Of a DNA stretch of 62,506 nucleotides, positions 25,932-35,462 are shown piece after piece (the first letter of the stretch is position 1; every line of letters starts with the position of its first letter). The notes under the pieces were generated by a model. It was not told the DNA's origin, did not search any database, and saw only the letters and a program-made list of their open reading frames with translations. Location of the stretch: assembly GCF_902488755.1 (NCBI RefSeq), contig NZ_CABTXF010000003.1, forward strand, positions 1-62,506, in the 5' to 3' direction. The translations under genes were made by a program, and so were the position numbers. This stretch comes from an uncultured Murdochiella sp. Lineage in GTDB: Bacteria; Bacillota; Clostridia; Tissierellales; Peptoniphilaceae.

Positions 25932-27359
25932 ATGACAAACCCAAATACCACAACAAATGCTGCTCCGGTGGAAAAACGCGACGGATTTGCCTCTCGCTGG
26001 GGATTCATTCTCGCCTGCATCGGTTCCGCCGTGGGCATGGGAAATATATGGCGTTTCCCGATTTTGGTACAAAAATATGGCGGCTTGACCTTCATTCTGC
26101 CCTACCTGCTCTTCGTGCTGCTTATCGGCTCCACAGGCATCATCGAAGAGTTTGCGCTCGGTCGCATGGCATCCGCCGGTCCGGTCGGCGCTTTCGGCAT
26201 GGCGACAAAAGAGCGTACCGGAAGTCGCCATCTTGGTGAAATGCTCGGTGCCATTCCCATCATTGGCGCCCTCATGCTCGCCATTGGCTATACTGTCGTC
26301 ATGAGTTGGATTTTCAAATATTGCTGGATGGGCATCAACGGCGAACTGTATGCGTTGGGAACGGAAATGTCCGCCATTGGCGGCTCATTTGGATCCATTG
26401 CGCCGGAAGCAGAAACCTTCAGCGAAGCGTTGCACATGATGATTTCCGGCGGTTTATTCGGTGTAGGAAACGGAATCTGGCTGTTAGTCGGACTCTTCGT
26501 ATCGCTTGCGATTATGAGTCTTGGCGTTGCCGGCGGCATTGAAAAAGCAAATAAAATTATGATGCCGCTACTCTTCATCCTCTTTGTGGGATTAGCGATC
26601 TACATCGGTACGCTGTCTGGAGCAGGCGAAGGCTATCGATTCATCTTCACCTTAAATCCTGCCGGTCTTGGCGACCCGAAGGTGTGGATTTTTGCCTTTG
26701 GACAAGCGTTCTTCTCGCTATCCGTTGCCGGAAACGGTTCCGTCATTTATGGATCCTACCTGTCCAAAAAAGAATCCATCCCCTCCTCCGCATTTAATGT
26801 TGCGCTCTTTGATACCATAGCCGCCCACCTTGCCGCCTTCGTCATTATCCCTGCCATGGCGGTAATGCTCGGATCCGAAATTAACAACGTCAAGGGAGGC
26901 CCCGGACTGATGTTCGTCTACCTGGTGAACGTTTTTAACGGAATGCCCGGCGGTCGCATCGTCGGAATGATCTTCTTTATCTGCGTTCTCTTTGCCGGTG
27001 TCACCTCACAAATCAATCTCTATGAGGCGCCGGTTGCATTCCTGCAAGAGAAATTCCGCTTTAAGCGTCTGCAAGCCGTCGCCGTCATCGGCATACTCGG
27101 TGCGGTGGTTGCCATACTCATCCAGCCTTGGACATCGCAATGGATGGATATGGTTTCCATCTACCTCTGTCCTCTTGGCGCACTCTTGGCAGGTGTGATG
27201 TTCTTCTGGATCCTCAAAAAGGAAACTGCGCTTACAGCGGTGAATGAAGGCAGCAAGAAACCCATTGCCGGTTGGTTCTATCCCTTGGGCAAATATTTCT
27301 ACTGCGCTGCAGCGTTACTTGCGCTCATCGCAGGTGCCATCCTCGGCGGAATCGGCTGA
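25932..27359 (+). CDS. Sodium-dependent amino-acid transporter, NSS (SNF) family
   Basis: 475-residue integral membrane protein with about eleven helices. The N-terminal helix-1 signature FILACIGSAVGMGNIWRFP is diagnostic of neurotransmitter:sodium symporters, with the unwound segment that binds Na+ and the amino acid. It starts 34 bases after tryptophanase and is probably cotranscribed. In this family TnaT of Symbiobacterium is a tryptophan importer encoded beside tryptophanase (established knowledge), so a tryptophan or related aromatic substrate is likely here. A strong terminator follows. Confidence 0.9.
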   Translation: MTNPNTTTNAAPVEKRDGFASRWGFILACIGSAVGMGNIWRFPILVQKYGGLTFILPYLLFVLLIGSTGIIEEFALGRMASAGPVGAFGMATKERTGSRHLGEMLGAIPIIGALMLAIGYTVVMSWIFKYCWMGINGELYALGTEMSAIGGSFGSIAPEAETFSEALHMMISGGLFGVGNGIWLLVGLFVSLAIMSLGVAGGIEKANKIMMPLLFILFVGLAIYIGTLSGAGEGYRFIFTLNPAGLGDPKVWIFAFGQAFFSLSVAGNGSVIYGSYLSKKESIPSSAFNVALFDTIAAHLAAFVIIPAMAVMLGSEINNVKGGPGLMFVYLVNVFNGMPGGRIVGMIFFICVLFAGVTSQINLYEAPVAFLQEKFRFKRLQAVAVIGILGAVVAILIQPWTSQWMDMVSIYLCPLGALLAGVMFFWILKKETALTAVNEGSKKPIAGWFYPLGKYFYCAAALLALIAGAILGGIG

Positions 27360-27407
27360 TTCAATTTGTCGTGTCCACGAAAATAGCTAAGCAAAGTATA
27401 TAAGAAA

Positions 27408-27441
27408 GGCAGCGCGCCGGTTCACTAACCGGTGCGCTGCC
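27408..27441. terminator. Bidirectional terminator between the NSS transporter and hpf
   Basis: A 15-bp GC-rich stem (GGCAGCGCGCCGGTT with AACCGGTGCGCTGCC) and a 4-base loop CACT. It is flanked by TTTTCTTATTTT on the plus strand and by TTTC on the minus strand. It can serve both convergent transcripts. Confidence 0.92.
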
Positions 27442-27544
27442 TTTTCTTATTTTCTGCCTTTACCCAGATGCTTCACGCACCGTGAACGGTGCCTTGACTT
27501 GGCATTCTTCTCTGTTTTACACGTACTGTGCTGCGATATTTCCC

Positions 27545-28087
27545 TTACTTCTTGGGGATCAACAATCCGTAATTGCCCGCTTTACGCTTATACACACAGC
27601 AGATTCGATCGCGATCCATATCGAAATAGAGAAAAAAGTCATGTCCAAGCAATTCCATCTGGTCAACCGCTTCCTCTGCACCCATTGGCAGGATCTCGAC
27701 TTCTTTTGTGCGCGCAATATCCACATCCTCCGGAATCGCTTCTTCGGGAGTCGGTTCCTCTACCTCCGCAAAGCGGATAGCGTTCTTCACATAACGGCGA
27801 CGTTCCAATTTTGTCTTATATTTGCGAATTTGCGAAACCAAAGCGCTGATGCAGTCATCTACAGCGACCAGCAGCTCGTCCTCGACCTGGTCGGCACGAA
27901 GAATGGTTCCCGATGCCGGAATAGGAATGGTGATTTCACACCGCATTCCGGATTTCTCCTGCGACACGGTCACTCTCGCCTCAACGTCCTCTTGGAAATA
28001 TTTGTTCAGGCGGGATACTTTCTTGTCGATGTCGTTCTTCGTGTTATCTCGCAAAGTGACGTTTTTTCCGTAATATACAATCTTCAT
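27545..28087 (-). CDS. hpf: Ribosome hibernation promoting factor, long form
   Basis: Binds ribosomes in stationary phase and promotes 100S dimers. The 180 residues contain an N-terminal S30AE domain (MKIVYYGKNVTLRDNTKNDI to about 100) and a C-terminal dimerisation domain (about 125-180, ending HDFFLYFDMDRDRICCVYKRKAGNYGLLIPK). This is the long Firmicute type. The start is ATG 28087 with GGAAGGGGG; a frame extension to 28111 was rejected. In many Firmicutes hpf directly precedes secA. Here the repeat field and the tryptophanase cassette separate them. Confidence 0.93.
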   Translation of the reverse strand: MKIVYYGKNVTLRDNTKNDIDKKVSRLNKYFQEDVEARVTVSQEKSGMRCEITIPIPASGTILRADQVEDELLVAVDDCISALVSQIRKYKTKLERRRYVKNAIRFAEVEEPTPEEAIPEDVDIARTKEVEILPMGAEEAVDQMELLGHDFFLYFDMDRDRICCVYKRKAGNYGLLIPKK

Positions 28088-28260
28088 AACTTCCCCCTTC
28101 CTGTTTATCACGTGTTTACCCCATTTTCATGAAAACGTTCGCTTGTTTTGAAAATTTTCCTGTAATGAATAAGTGCATATTTTCTTTCTTCTTTTGCCCC
28201 TATAGCAACGAATGAATAAATATGGTTTCTTTTCCCATTCAGTATACACCCTATGCGAAT

Positions 28261-28362
28261 TGTGGATATGTGGACAAAGGAAGAAAAATCCGGTGGAAAA
28301 AGTCTTTTTTTCTCTAATTATTGCCTTTTTTATCAACAAGTTATCCACATTCCTGTGGATAA
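28261..28362. promoter_or_regulatory. Cluster of DnaA-box-like sites
   Basis: Perfect boxes TTATCCACA (28341-28349) and TGTGGATAA (28354-28362) face each other across 4 bases. TGTGGATAT (28261-28269) and TGTGGACAA (28269-28277) each differ by one base. A T-rich stretch lies between the pairs. No dnaA, dnaN or rpmH is nearby. The rest of the 28088-28652 gap shows no gene apart from the terminator of the opp operon. Confidence 0.7.
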
Positions 28363-28605
28363 ATAAAAAGAATCGGCGCGCTTGACATTCGTTCTCCATT
28401 CAGCAGGTCAGAATAGTGGATGAAAAGTTACGCAGTCCATCCCGATATTTATCGTTTTTCTTGTGGTAGACCGTTTTTTCTCCGCCTCATATAGTATTCC
28501 TTATTTCCGGCAAAAATGATGTGTTGGTAAATACTGTATGAAAATTAGTCATCTCCATTTTCCTGATTTCGAACGCCATGAAAAATTCCTTATAGCGATA
28601 AAAAA

Positions 28606-28630
28606 CCGCCGAAGCGGAACGCTTCGGCGG
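28606..28630 (-). terminator. Terminator of the opp operon
   Basis: CCGCCGAAGC pairs with GCTTCGGCGG around a short loop, and the minus strand continues TTTTTTATCG. It lies 22 bases beyond the oppF stop. Confidence 0.93.
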
Positions 28631-28652
28631 CAAATGTACCATCCGGTAAATG

Positions 28653-29651
28653 TTACCTATTTTTGGTACGCTTCTCGTAGGAGATGAGGTATTCCTCTTT
28701 TTCACGGTCGTTCATAAAGACGAAGTGACCGGGGACGAGTTCGCGCAGCTTCGGCTTTTCACCGGAGAAATCGCGCGTGCTTTCATCATAGGTGACCAGC
28801 TTCTTTTCCTTCTCAATCAGCGGATCCGGAATCGGAACCGACTGCAAGAGCGATCGTGTATAGGGGTGCATCGGATGCGCAAAAAGTTCTTCCGTTTCTG
28901 CAATTTCCACGATGCGACCGTTGTGAATGACGGCGATACGATCGGAGAAATAGCGAACCACCGAAAGGTCATGGGCGATGAAGAGATACGTAATGCCCTC
29001 GGTTTCGCGGAACTTGTTCATGAGGTTCAGCACTTGCGCTCGAATAGACACATCCAACGCCGAAATCGGCTCGTCCGCAATGATGAAATCCGGACGCATG
29101 ACGATGGAACGCGAAATGCCAATACGTTGACGCTGACCGCCGGAAAACTCATGCGGATAACGCGATTTATGTTCCGGCAACAGTCCAACCGAAGACAGTG
29201 CCTGATCCACCTTGTTAGCACGGTCGGTCGTATCCTTATACAGCTTGTAGTTATCCAACCCCTCGGCGACGATGTGATCGACCGTAGCACGCTCGTTCAA
29301 AGAAGCGGCCGGATCCTGATAAATCATCTGGATATCTCGCACGAGGTCATGTTCCTCTTTGCGCGATAACTTACCGTTGATCTTTTTTCCCTTAAAATAC
29401 ACTTCGCCTGCGGACGTAGGATGCAAGCGGATGATCGCGCGTCCGATCGTCGTTTTTCCGGAACCGGATTCTCCGACCAAAGAGAATTTTTCTCCTTTGA
29501 AAATCTGGAAGGAAACATCTTTTACTGCACGAAACTTTTTGCCGTTATTGCGGAACGTCACTTCCAACCCGCGTACATCGAGGAGAACTTCACGATCCTT
29601 TTCCGACTTGTTTGTTTGCGGCTGATTCGTGTTATCAATAGTTGTCGTCAC
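28653..29651 (-). CDS. oppF: Oligopeptide ABC importer ATP-binding subunit OppF
   Basis: Cytoplasmic ATPase of a peptide importer, 332 residues. Walker A is GESGSGKTTIGRA, the signature is FSGGQRQRIGI, and Walker B is FIIADEPISALD. The C-terminal oligopeptide-transporter extension (HPYTRSLLQSVPIPDP) is present. The start is GTG 29651 with GGGAGGAG; it overlaps the oppD end by 17 bases. Last gene of the operon oppA-oppB-oppC-oppD-oppF, followed by a strong terminator. Confidence 0.93.
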   Translation of the reverse strand: MTTTIDNTNQPQTNKSEKDREVLLDVRGLEVTFRNNGKKFRAVKDVSFQIFKGEKFSLVGESGSGKTTIGRAIIRLHPTSAGEVYFKGKKINGKLSRKEEHDLVRDIQMIYQDPAASLNERATVDHIVAEGLDNYKLYKDTTDRANKVDQALSSVGLLPEHKSRYPHEFSGGQRQRIGISRSIVMRPDFIIADEPISALDVSIRAQVLNLMNKFRETEGITYLFIAHDLSVVRYFSDRIAVIHNGRIVEIAETEELFAHPMHPYTRSLLQSVPIPDPLIEKEKKLVTYDESTRDFSGEKPKLRELVPGHFVFMNDREKEEYLISYEKRTKNR

Positions 29652-30705
29652 TGTAGTCTCCTCCCTTCGAGGTCATTTGCACCATGCGCTCATGCAGATT
29701 CTGGATGACCGCCGGTTTCTCGACCTTCGGCGCATCCGGATGTTCAAGCCACGATTTCACATAATGCGTAGGAGAAACCTGGAACATCGGCGGTTCCAGT
29801 TCAAAATCCACCTTCATGGCGTACTTATTACGCGGTGCGAAGGCATCCCCTTTGATAGTCTCAAAGAGAGAGGGCGGCGTACCGGGAATGGCAAAGAGAT
29901 CCTGCTCACCCGTTCCCAGCTGTGGCAACGAAGAAAGCAATCCCCATGTGTAGGGATGACGCGGATCAAAGAACACTTCCTCCGCTGAACCATGTTCAAT
30001 AATCTGACCGGCATACATAACGGCAACCTTGTCGGCTACCTTTGCCACGACACCCAAATCATGCGTGATATAGATGGTCGTGAACTGGTATTCCTTCGCT
30101 AGCTCTTTAATCAGCTCAATAATCTGCGCCTGAATGGTCACGTCCAACGCGGTCGTCGGTTCATCACAGATAAGAATCTTCGGACGGCACGCCAACGCAA
30201 TCGCGATGACAATACGTTGCCGCATTCCGCCGGAATACATAAACGGATATTCATCGTAGCGTTTTTCCGGATCGTGAATGCCGACACGACCCATCAGTTC
30301 AATCGCCAGCGCTTTCGCTTCTTTCTTGCTCTTGCCCTGATGTTTGATGATGACCTCGCTAATCTGATAGCCGATGGTACGCACCGGATCCAAAGAAGTC
30401 ATCGGGTCCTGAAAGATGGTCGCAATCTTTTTGCCGCGAATCTTTTCCCAGTCTTTATCCGACTTTAGCTCCATCAGGTTTTTGCCTTCAAACCAGATTT
30501 CACCGTTTGAGACGCGCCCGTTGTTTTCCAGCATTCCGGTAAACGTCTTCGTAAAGACGGACTTTCCGGAGCCGGATTCCCCAACGATGGCAAGAACCTT
30601 GCCTTCTTCAATATCGAGGGAAATGTGCCGAATCGCGCTCAATTCACGGTCACGCACCTTAAATTTCACTTGCAATTCTTTAATGGACAGGATGTTATTG
30701 GTCAT
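29635..30705 (-). CDS. oppD: Oligopeptide ABC importer ATP-binding subunit OppD
   Basis: Partner ATPase of OppF, 356 residues. Walker A is GESGSGKSVFTKT, the signature is YSGGMRQRIVI, and Walker B is ILICDEPTTALD. The C-terminal region HPYTWGLLSSLPQLG is typical of OppD. The start is ATG 30705 with a TAGGAGG site; the frame extends further upstream to 30768 within oppC and that part was rejected. In OppD proteins an iron-sulfur-binding Cys cluster may occur at the C terminus; I see none here. Confidence 0.93.
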   Translation of the reverse strand: MTNNILSIKELQVKFKVRDRELSAIRHISLDIEEGKVLAIVGESGSGKSVFTKTFTGMLENNGRVSNGEIWFEGKNLMELKSDKDWEKIRGKKIATIFQDPMTSLDPVRTIGYQISEVIIKHQGKSKKEAKALAIELMGRVGIHDPEKRYDEYPFMYSGGMRQRIVIAIALACRPKILICDEPTTALDVTIQAQIIELIKELAKEYQFTTIYITHDLGVVAKVADKVAVMYAGQIIEHGSAEEVFFDPRHPYTWGLLSSLPQLGTGEQDLFAIPGTPPSLFETIKGDAFAPRNKYAMKVDFELEPPMFQVSPTHYVKSWLEHPDAPKVEKPAVIQNLHERMVQMTSKGGDYSDDNY

Positions 30706-30715
30706 GATGTTCCTC

Positions 30716-31705
30716 CTATACCATGTGATTGCGAGGATCGCTGGCGTCTGCCAGGGTCTGCCCGACAATATAGAGCGAAACCGAGATTAACGCGGTTACC
30801 GCGAGTGGAATAAGGAACAAATACGGCGCAGAAGTCATATAGAGCGCGTTCTTTTGCACAATACGTCCCAAAGACGGAATGGCGGATGTCAAACCGACAC
30901 CAAGGAAGCTCAAGAACACTTCCGTGGAGATGAACATCGGTACATAACGCGAAAGAAGCGTCATCAAAACCGATACCAGGTACGGCAGGATATTGTTGCG
31001 GATAATCTTTGGCGTGCTGGAGCCCAACGTCTGCGACGCCAAGTTGTACTCGCGGTCACGAATAATCATGACTTGCACGCGAATAAAGTACGCCACACTA
31101 ATCCATGTGGTACACGTCATGGCGAAAATCAGAGACCAAACACCGTCTCCGAAGGTGTATGCCAAGACCATGACCACCAACGTAAACGGAATGTTGGAGA
31201 TGACGTTATAGACCTCAATCATCACGGCATCAATCTTTTTGGAAAAGCCCCAAAACATGCCAACAATGACGCCAATCACCATAACAATTGCCGTCGCCAC
31301 GAAGGCGATGAACAAACTGGTGCGCGCACCCGCCCAAACCGCATCAAAAAGATTCTGTCCGATGTCGTTCGTGCCGAACGGATATTGCCACGAAGGCCGT
31401 TGGTACCATGCTGCGCGGTTATTGATATTCGGTGCGTCCATGTTGTGAAAACCGGAAAGCATCGGCTGAATAAACGCCAGCAGGAATACCGCCAGCATAA
31501 TGACGAGCATAACGATGGCGACTTTCGAGGAGAAAAACTTACGAAATACGCTTCGCCAATAGGAATATGCGGGAGCGACAATGTGTTCAGAAGCCGTTTC
31601 GTCAACCACATGCGGTTCAAACGCATCGGGCGGAAGCTCCGGAATCGAATCCAAGGCTACAGCCGTTGCCTTCGTTTCTTGTACAGAGGTACTCTTCGTC
31701 TCCAT
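30716..31705 (-). CDS. oppC: Oligopeptide ABC importer permease OppC
   Basis: 329-residue permease with a long cytosolic N terminus (about 60 residues) and six membrane helices. The conserved coupling loop is LASQTLGSSTPKIIRNNILP. A periplasm-side segment after helix 1 includes FGTNDIGQNLFDAVWAGARTS, typical of OppC/DppC. The ATG overlaps the oppB stop by one base (TAATG). Forms the channel with OppB. Confidence 0.92.
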   Translation of the reverse strand: METKSTSVQETKATAVALDSIPELPPDAFEPHVVDETASEHIVAPAYSYWRSVFRKFFSSKVAIVMLVIMLAVFLLAFIQPMLSGFHNMDAPNINNRAAWYQRPSWQYPFGTNDIGQNLFDAVWAGARTSLFIAFVATAIVMVIGVIVGMFWGFSKKIDAVMIEVYNVISNIPFTLVVMVLAYTFGDGVWSLIFAMTCTTWISVAYFIRVQVMIIRDREYNLASQTLGSSTPKIIRNNILPYLVSVLMTLLSRYVPMFISTEVFLSFLGVGLTSAIPSLGRIVQKNALYMTSAPYLFLIPLAVTALISVSLYIVGQTLADASDPRNHMV

Positions 31706-33192
31706 TAACGGCCTCCTTTCTTCGCCTGCAGCGAAATACGCGGATCCACAATCGTCATGAGAATATCGCCGATAAAGACCGCCGCAACCGCTAACGCCGT
31801 GAAAATAAACGTCAAGGTGATAATCATATTGTTGTTGCCGGCATTAATCGCATCGGGCAGCATCTTGCCCATGCCCGGAATACCGAAAACCGTTTCGGTT
31901 AACACCGCACCGGAAATCGCCAAGATGACCGAGTACGGAATCTCGCTGACAATGGGAATCATCGCATTTTTGAAAATGTGACGGCGCGAAATTTCAATGC
32001 CGGAAAGCCCCTTCGCCTTTGCAAATTTCACGTAATCGGCGGTGGATTGGTCCACCATGTAACGGCGAATCCACATCATTAAAGAAGGCGTGCTCAGCAA
32101 ACCGAGAATGAGGATCGGCATGATGTACGAACGAGGATCATGCGGTCCCAGATGCGTGAACATATCCGGCAAGCCGAGATGGATCCCGATGTACTTCATG
32201 AAGAAAATAAACGCCAAAGAAGGTACCGAAATCAGCAAGTTAATGTAACCGATTCCGATTTTATCTAACAATCCGCCCGGCTTTTTGGACATAGCCACCG
32301 CGAACGGAATGGAAAAGCCATAGGTAATGAGGAGCGAAATGATGCCGAAGAAATAAGAAACCTGCACCATGGACATCGATTCTTTGAACGTCTTACCATC
32401 TGCATAGTGATCGTTGAAGCGTTTGGTATCAATCGATGTCAGCTTAGGCTTATACTTCAGCGTGTGCTGATTCAGCGGCGACTTCATCTTTACACCCGTA
32501 GGGAAAGTTTGCTCGATTTTTTTATCGACACCCTGCCCGTCGGTAATAACATCCAACGTCATCACGCCGGGTTGTACAGGGAAAGATTCCCCAAAATTCA
32601 GCGTAAAAAAGTTCTGGTGAATGAACGGAAAATGACCGTCCAGGTAAATCATATATTTATGCAAGGTACCGGAACCGACAAGCGCCGGAAGCCCATTATG
32701 GTCTTTCTCAATGCGATACCCGCGCTCCAAGTCCGGATTTTCCGGGTCCTGAATATAGTTCTTATGGTCGCGAACAATTAAGCGACCGAAGAAATTCCCA
32801 ATCAGCTCAAGAGGATTGTAATAGCGATAGGCAATTCTCTCCCCTCTCAGATCATCAAACTTATCCAGTGTCTCTACGGTAAATCCACGCTTCTCTAAAT
32901 CCTCGATGACTTTCTTTTGTGCGGGACTATCCTCTTTGTCATTGCCTATTTCTTCCGGTTTCAAATCGCTGAAAATCTTGTTATTGGGAATAAATTCCAA
33001 ATAGCCAAGAGATTCCAGTTTTCCGTAGTAGTAAATTGTCTTCGCATTTCCCGAAATTTTTTGCCAGCCGCCGTCTTGCGTAAAAGACTTCGTCTTCGGA
33101 ATCAATTCAAAAACAATGAGCACGACTAAACTGACAACGACAAGAACGGAGACTACGGATTTAATGAGACGCGTAATGATATACCTTGCCAT
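31705..33192 (-). CDS. oppB: Oligopeptide ABC importer permease OppB, with a large outer insertion
   Basis: 495 residues, against about 310 for common OppB proteins. Helix 1 (about 10-31) is followed by some 245 hydrophilic residues outside the membrane, then five helices from about residue 280. The coupling loop is FAKAKGLSGIEISRRHIFKN. Similar insertions occur in AmiC of streptococci, where the Ami system imports peptides that act as nutrients and signals; the parallel with this operon is by size and layout only. It has a GGAG site and follows oppA by 66 bases, with a hairpin between. Confidence 0.9.
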   Translation of the reverse strand: MARYIITRLIKSVVSVLVVVSLVVLIVFELIPKTKSFTQDGGWQKISGNAKTIYYYGKLESLGYLEFIPNNKIFSDLKPEEIGNDKEDSPAQKKVIEDLEKRGFTVETLDKFDDLRGERIAYRYYNPLELIGNFFGRLIVRDHKNYIQDPENPDLERGYRIEKDHNGLPALVGSGTLHKYMIYLDGHFPFIHQNFFTLNFGESFPVQPGVMTLDVITDGQGVDKKIEQTFPTGVKMKSPLNQHTLKYKPKLTSIDTKRFNDHYADGKTFKESMSMVQVSYFFGIISLLITYGFSIPFAVAMSKKPGGLLDKIGIGYINLLISVPSLAFIFFMKYIGIHLGLPDMFTHLGPHDPRSYIMPILILGLLSTPSLMMWIRRYMVDQSTADYVKFAKAKGLSGIEISRRHIFKNAMIPIVSEIPYSVILAISGAVLTETVFGIPGMGKMLPDAINAGNNNMIITLTFIFTALAVAAVFIGDILMTIVDPRISLQAKKGGR

Positions 33193-33213
33193 ATTATCTC
33201 CTTACTATGAAAA

Positions 33214-33241
33214 GAAGGGGATGAGATTTCTCATCCCCTTC
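33214..33241 (-). terminator. Attenuator-like hairpin between oppA and oppB
   Basis: GAAGGGGATGA pairs with TCATCCCCTTC (11 bp, 6-base loop); the minus strand continues TTTTC. Partial termination or 3'-end protection here would make more OppA than membrane subunits, as is common for binding-protein operons. Confidence 0.75.
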
Positions 33242-33258
33242 CCTCTCCATTCTTCTCT

Positions 33259-35301
33259 TTATTTATTCTTCTCAAACTCCGCAATGGCGGCATTATACTG
33301 TTCGGTTGTGACCAAATCCGCCTGCGTGCGTAGACCCTTGTATTTGTATTCCGACACACCATAAGCGCCCATCAATCTTGAGAATGGCACTTCTTTGGTC
33401 ACACGCATTGAACGTGTCTGCATCGATGTCGGGATATAGAAGCAACTTTCGATCAGCTTGGCATCCGCTTTCGCAAACGCTTTATAGCGCTCATCCAGAT
33501 TGTCCGTAATAGCATCTGCCTCACGATACAGCTTATCGTAGTCCAGCAAACCTACTTGCTTTTTGATATCTTCATCGACGATTTTGCCATCTTCGCCAAC
33601 TTCACCCAAGCCCATTGACTTCAGGTAGTAGCCGTTCTTTGCGTTATAAATATCAACGAACGCCTTCGGATCATGATAATCCGGGCTCCATCCGGTGTAG
33701 GTGGAGATGTCGTAGTCCATCTTCTCCGGATCTGTATTGTTATAGCAGACCGCTTTGATGGTCTCTAAATCACGTAAAATCAATTCGATGATGATGTTGC
33801 CTTCGGTATTCTTTTCGACGGAATCTTTCATCGACTGGGCTCTCTTCGTCAGCGTATCGGCAGAGCTGTTGACCATAACATCCAAGTGAATCGGGAACTG
33901 TACGCCTTCTGCTTTCGCCGCTTCGATGTATTTCATAGCCTCTTCCTTGCTATAGAAAGGAGCCTGTCCATCGTTCAGGTTGCGGTTTTCACCCGTGTCT
34001 TTATTGTAAGCTTCATTGACCAAATCGTAATAGTTCTTTCCGTCTGAAGTCTCAGCCGCTTCGGCAACATTGTTGATGTTGCGCATACTTCCGATAGCTA
34101 AATCTTCCGGCATACCGACACCCAAATAGGACTTCACATCGTACGCCGCGCGCAGCGCTTTACGGAAATTCTCATTCAAGATCGCATTATGCGTAGCTTC
34201 CGCCATTGCTTTGTCTGTCGCATAATTGGTATGCTCAAAGGACTTGCGATTAAAATTGAACACGATTCCAAAGACCGACGAATTCGGCAGCGAATAGGAT
34301 GTCTTTCCTTCATATTTTTTCGCATAATCCGCAAAATTCTCCCATGACGGATTCAGCGCAGCCGAATAGTAAACGCCTTTTTCAAAGCCGTTAATCGTCG
34401 AATAGGGATCCTGTCCAGCGTCAAAAATACGAGTAACCTTATCGAGGTAAACATGTTCGGCATCCCAGTAGTCTTCATTCTTGACCAAAACCGCTTTGGA
34501 CTTCTCGACATTCTCGCTCAGGATGAACGGTCCGTTATACAAAATCGAATCCAATTCCTTAGAACCGAATTTGCAATCCTTTTTGTTCGGCGCACCGAGT
34601 TTGCAGCCGTTTCCTTTGGATTCAAGGTATTCCTTGTTAATCGGATAGAGAACGGTATAGGTCGTCAGAGAGTGAAAATATGGAATCGACATCGACTTGC
34701 CATCTTCGCCTTTTTGCATAGTGAACTGTACCGTGTAGTCATCCAGCGCTTTGACGCCGACCTTTTCCCAAGCAGCGTCGCTGAAATCACTCTTCAGATA
34801 ATCGGAATAACCATCAATCAACCCCGTTAACAGATCTCCTGTTGCAGAGGCGAATTCTGCGCCATGACGAACACCGGTTACAAAGTCTTCCGCCTTTACT
34901 TCGGCAAATTCTTCGCCCTGGTTGGTGACCCATTTAACGCCCGGACGAATCTTAAAAGTCCAAACACTAAAGTCTTCGTTCGGTTCAACCGATTCCGCCA
35001 ATGCGTTCTGTAATTTGCCATAATGGTCTGTCTCCATAAGACCATCTACCAAGTTCGCATTAATTTCATGGTCGGTGGCAAGCGCTGTAACGACGTAGTC
35101 CAGCGTCTGCACTTCGCGGTCAGTCGGCAAGGTAATTTCCTTATCCGCCGATTCCAACGCTTCTCCTGTCTGTCCTGCGCCCGAGGTGTCACTTGCCGAA
35201 GCATCACCGCCGGCTTGTGAATCATTGTTGGCCGGAGCTCCGCATGAGGTTAAACCCAATAACAGGGCCAAACCCAGGGCAGCAAATTTCTTGCTGTTCA
35301 T
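33259..35301 (-). CDS. oppA: Oligopeptide-binding lipoprotein OppA
   Basis: Extracellular solute-binding protein (family 5), 680 residues. The signal peptide ends in the lipobox LTSC (cysteine at residue 20), followed by a low-complexity Ala/Ser/Gly linker and the binding domain. Family segments include KEITLPTDREVQTLDYV, WTFKIRPGVKWVTNQGEEF and YDISTYTGWSPDYHDPKAFVDIY. It is longer than classical OppA (about 540), as in AmiA-type proteins. A promoter with near-consensus boxes lies about 160 bases upstream, making this the first gene of the operon. Confidence 0.93.
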   Translation of the reverse strand: MNSKKFAALGLALLLGLTSCGAPANNDSQAGGDASASDTSGAGQTGEALESADKEITLPTDREVQTLDYVVTALATDHEINANLVDGLMETDHYGKLQNALAESVEPNEDFSVWTFKIRPGVKWVTNQGEEFAEVKAEDFVTGVRHGAEFASATGDLLTGLIDGYSDYLKSDFSDAAWEKVGVKALDDYTVQFTMQKGEDGKSMSIPYFHSLTTYTVLYPINKEYLESKGNGCKLGAPNKKDCKFGSKELDSILYNGPFILSENVEKSKAVLVKNEDYWDAEHVYLDKVTRIFDAGQDPYSTINGFEKGVYYSAALNPSWENFADYAKKYEGKTSYSLPNSSVFGIVFNFNRKSFEHTNYATDKAMAEATHNAILNENFRKALRAAYDVKSYLGVGMPEDLAIGSMRNINNVAEAAETSDGKNYYDLVNEAYNKDTGENRNLNDGQAPFYSKEEAMKYIEAAKAEGVQFPIHLDVMVNSSADTLTKRAQSMKDSVEKNTEGNIIIELILRDLETIKAVCYNNTDPEKMDYDISTYTGWSPDYHDPKAFVDIYNAKNGYYLKSMGLGEVGEDGKIVDEDIKKQVGLLDYDKLYREADAITDNLDERYKAFAKADAKLIESCFYIPTSMQTRSMRVTKEVPFSRLMGAYGVSEYKYKGLRTQADLVTTEQYNAAIAEFEKNK

Positions 35302-35462
35302 CTTTCTCCTCCTACTCTCCTTGGTTACCGGTTCTTCTTTCCTACAACAGTACGACTTTAACTGCGGTTACCGTCTTGAAAACGCTGAAGACGACCGACA
35401 TGCGCCGATTCCTCGCCTTCAAAGAAAAAGGATCTCTTTGAAAACGTTCCGCAATTTCCGTA

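Noticed and set aside
28261..28362. Chromosomal origin of replication
   Set aside because: No dnaA, dnaN, rpmH or gyrase genes nearby and gene strand bias does not switch at this point.
28127..28399. 90-codon open frame on the minus strand in the hpf upstream region
   Set aside because: Overlaps the DnaA-box cluster, has no ribosome site, and its composition is that of non-coding AT-rich DNA.
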